A stretch of 64,000 bases of DNA, taken from the NCBI GenBank assembly GCA_947685225.1, contig CANTUV010000035.1:44826001-44890000 (forward strand), written 5' to 3'. The notes beneath the pieces were generated by a model, which did not search any database, was not told the origin of the DNA, and saw only the letters and a program-made list of their open reading frames with translations. The position numbers and the translations under genes are program-made. The DNA comes from Garcia nutans (taxonomy: Eukaryota > Streptophyta > Magnoliopsida > Malpighiales > Euphorbiaceae). Below are positions 61,703 to 64,000 of the stretch, piece by piece (position 1 is the stretch's first letter; each line of letters begins with the position of its first letter).

Positions 61703-62645
61703 CTGATATGTTCCTAAAGTTGTACTGTTTTTCCCTGTTTTTTTAATTCGGAATTATGCAAAGCTTATATGATATCAGTTTATTAGACTTGTTTAGGTAA
61801 GAGTACGATAAAGATTTTTTTTTTCCTTTGAAAAAACATCTTTAGGTGCAAGGACATATTCGTTCTTTATTTTATTTTTATTTAGATCGATCAATCAATA
61901 TACCATCATCATACTCATCTTGAATTCACTTTGCAGAGATTTGGAAAATTCTTTGCCAAAGGAAGTGCAATTTGCTTATCATAAATAAGGTTGTATTAAC
62001 AATTATAATGAATGGTATTGCACAATAATAAAATAATAAATTTAGATTAAAAAGTTAAATTATTACATAAAAAAATTTAAACGAATCCTAACTCTAAATC
62101 TTTATGAGTTTTAGAAGATGCACATGTTTCCAAAAGAAAGTAATTTAATGAAAAATCAATTGGTTTGGTTATATTTGGTTTGCTACTTGGAGTCAAATCC
62201 CAAATATACTTGTATATTTCTTCGAATGGGAATAAAAAACATATAGTTCTCCATTTTTTCAATGAACTTAATTATCTTTAATCATCATCTTTGGATTGGT
62301 TTGATTATCAAATTAAAATAGAGTTAAGGATTTTACCTTTTGTTAGGTAGGATTTTGGCGGAGGAAGTTAGCGTAGTGATTTACTAGGCCATCATTCCAC
62401 TTTGGAGATGACTTACATTCCAAAGTTCCGAAGCTCCAACTTAGGGTAGTTGATTGAAACGTCCAAAGGTTGGAAGTCGAATTGGATATTAAGTCAAATT
62501 AATGGTTCCACACACCTGGATTTAGAATTTTGGAATAACACCCAAGCTAAGTAGACGAGCCCTGGGCAGTTCAAAACCGGGGAGGTTGAACATTTTCATT
62601 TTGAAAAAAAAAGAGGAAAAAGAAGGCAAAAATCTAGTAAATAGG
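61703..62645 (+). other. 3' untranslated region and downstream flank
   Basis: The 3' UTR must start here; several AATAAA-like strings occur around 62026-62040, but the cleavage site cannot be fixed. No repeat or coding segment was recognised up to 62645. Confidence 0.5.
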
Positions 62646-63540
62646 TGTTGTTTGACTTTGCTTTGTGTCTTGAGACGGGGAGGACTATAACTCATATAGG
62701 CTTCAATTGGAGGGAAAATACAGTGAGATTTTTATGCGGGATTGCTATGCAAGGTGTGATAGCCATGCACGAGGCCTGCGGTAGTCGATTGCGTTGTGAC
62801 AACTATAGGCTTCTTGTCGCTGCTACATAAGACATGCAGAGTGTTATTTGTTTCTAACAATCTTCACCTTTGGGGTTATTTTGTCTGATTTGACTCAATC
62901 TTGGTCCGTTGGGTTCACAACTCCTTTGACTCCATGTCAAGAGTTCTTTTGGGTCCACCGAAGTTCGTGCCTTGAACTTAGACATGCACAAATAAGATCA
63001 TGTACGTTCAAAGGGGTGCAAAATTGAAGGTTAACAATAGGTCCTCCATGATGTCCTCAATTTCCTTATGTGATTCCCTGCAAACACATTTGGATGGAAA
63101 CTCATCAAAAAAATAACATGAATGGACTCTTATAGTTCTTTTTGCTGAAGACCATATAAGCTTTGGAATTGCTAGAATATCCAAGAAAGATTACTTTGTC
63201 AAATTTGGCATTGAATTTCTAAGGTTATCTTTTCCATTATTCAGAACAAAATATTTACAGCTGAAAGAATGAAAATATGTAATGGTGGACTTCCATAATT
63301 TGTGAGGAGTTTACTTAAGAATGAGCCTATTTGTGAGTTTACATAATCGGTGCTCTATTTGTGACATGACATGCAATGTTGACCACTTCGGCCTAAAAAT
63401 TTTTAGAAAATCATCTTTGCAAAACATGGATCTAGCCATTTTTACAAGCAATCTATTTTTACTTTTGATAACTCTATTTTGTCAAGGAGTCATATATGCA
63501 AAAAATTGTGTGAAATACCTATAGGCCCGTTATTTTGGCA
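62646..63540 (-). mobile_element. Copia remnant: LTR and integrase fragment
   Basis: A unit of 214 bp (62646-62859) starts TGTTGTTTGAC and ends TCTAACA, followed by the polypurine-like complement ATCTTCACCTTT. From about 63050 to 63540 the minus strand can be read, with stops, as Copia integrase and linker: FSKNF, EVVNIACHVTNRAP, FDKVIFLGYSS and SKAYMVFSKK. The order places a 3' LTR next to integrase, so RT and RNase H have been deleted. Confidence 0.58.
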
Positions 63541-64000
63541 CTAAAAAAACCAAGACCTAATAAAAGAATCTACTTATTTGTTTAGAGAAAATGAAAGGTA
63601 AATGAAAGGGCCGGCCCATGGCAATCATCATGTGCCAACTTCGCCGTGGGCTATGGCCTAGTTTGACTGCTGCACAATCAAATTTTTTTTTTTATAGATA
63701 TCTTTTATTTGAATTCTAATGAATAGGATAAGGGATCAGAAAAATAGAAAAATGTAGATAAGGATAATTTGCCAACAACATCGGTATAATTCCTTAAACC
63801 TTGTCTTCACTTTCTTTGAATTAATATATGTGTTTGATTGTTTATTTTTGTATTGTATTTGTGTGTAAATTATTTTTAAAAAATTATACATTTTGTAAAT
63901 TGACGCGCTGGTAGTATTATTGTTAAACATTACTAATTAGGTTGTGGACGTGATTATTTTGTGGTATCCAAAATATTTTGGCTGCTGAGAAAATATTTTT
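63541..64000. other. 3' end of the window, no feature recognised
   Basis: AT-rich sequence with no terminal repeat or coding match that I can see. Confidence 0.5.

Larger units (their letters stand above)
45868..60357 (+). other. Intron 11 (14,490 bp, GT-AG)
   Basis: Gypsy E (46626-60026) fills most of it. The 45868-46620 and 60032-60357 flanks show no recognised element. Confidence 0.9.

Overview
The window is eukaryotic nuclear DNA from a flowering plant, most likely a woody eudicot; I cannot name the species. The signs are AT-rich non-coding DNA, a 13-exon gene with long introns, plant chromoviral Gypsy and Copia retrotransposons primed by initiator Met-tRNA, an Au-type SINE, an RTE-type LINE and Stowaway, Tourist-like and hAT-like DNA elements.

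One host gene is present: a plus-strand gene for an organellar MnmG/GidA/MTO1-type tRNA-uridine modification protein, running from the ATG at 4793 to the TAG at 61702. Joining 13 exons by hand gives one uninterrupted frame of 2160 nt (719 aa plus stop). It carries an N-terminal transit-like segment, the FAD dinucleotide-binding motif, the CNP and YCPSIE cysteine motifs, the second GidA signature and the C-terminal domain. Eleven introns are GT-AG; intron 4 is GC-AG. About 96% of the 56.9-kb span is intron, and most of that is transposon.

Layout. 1-4766: AT-rich 5' flank with a 2.1-kb solo Gypsy LTR sitting in one copy of a tandemly duplicated sequence. 4767-4793: a short uORF whose stop overlaps the start codon. 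Intron 1: a 239-bp tandem duplication. Intron 3: LINE tails and an Au SINE. Intron 4 (5.6 kb): two hAT-like elements, a degraded Copia broken by a MITE, and a second Copia fragment. Intron 6: a minisatellite and an LTR remnant. Intron 9 (20.6 kb): a TRIM-like element split by a chromovirus that is itself split by a Copia; then a dead LINE holding two PIF/Harbinger-like elements, a truncated Gypsy and a second Copia. Intron 10: an RTE LINE with a 16-bp target duplication. Intron 11 (14.5 kb): Gypsy E, holding Gypsy D of the same family in inverse orientation, holding a hAT-like element and a young Copia. Intron 12: a Stowaway MITE. 61703-64000: 3' flank with a Copia remnant.

Many insertions are bounded by exact or near-exact target duplications, so the order of events can be read directly. 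No transposon coding region looks intact. The most unusual points are the very large intron load in an intact housekeeping gene, the GC-AG intron, the uORF overlapping the start codon, the inverted same-family Gypsy pair, and two Copia copies of different LTR type with stop codons at the same two tryptophan positions.
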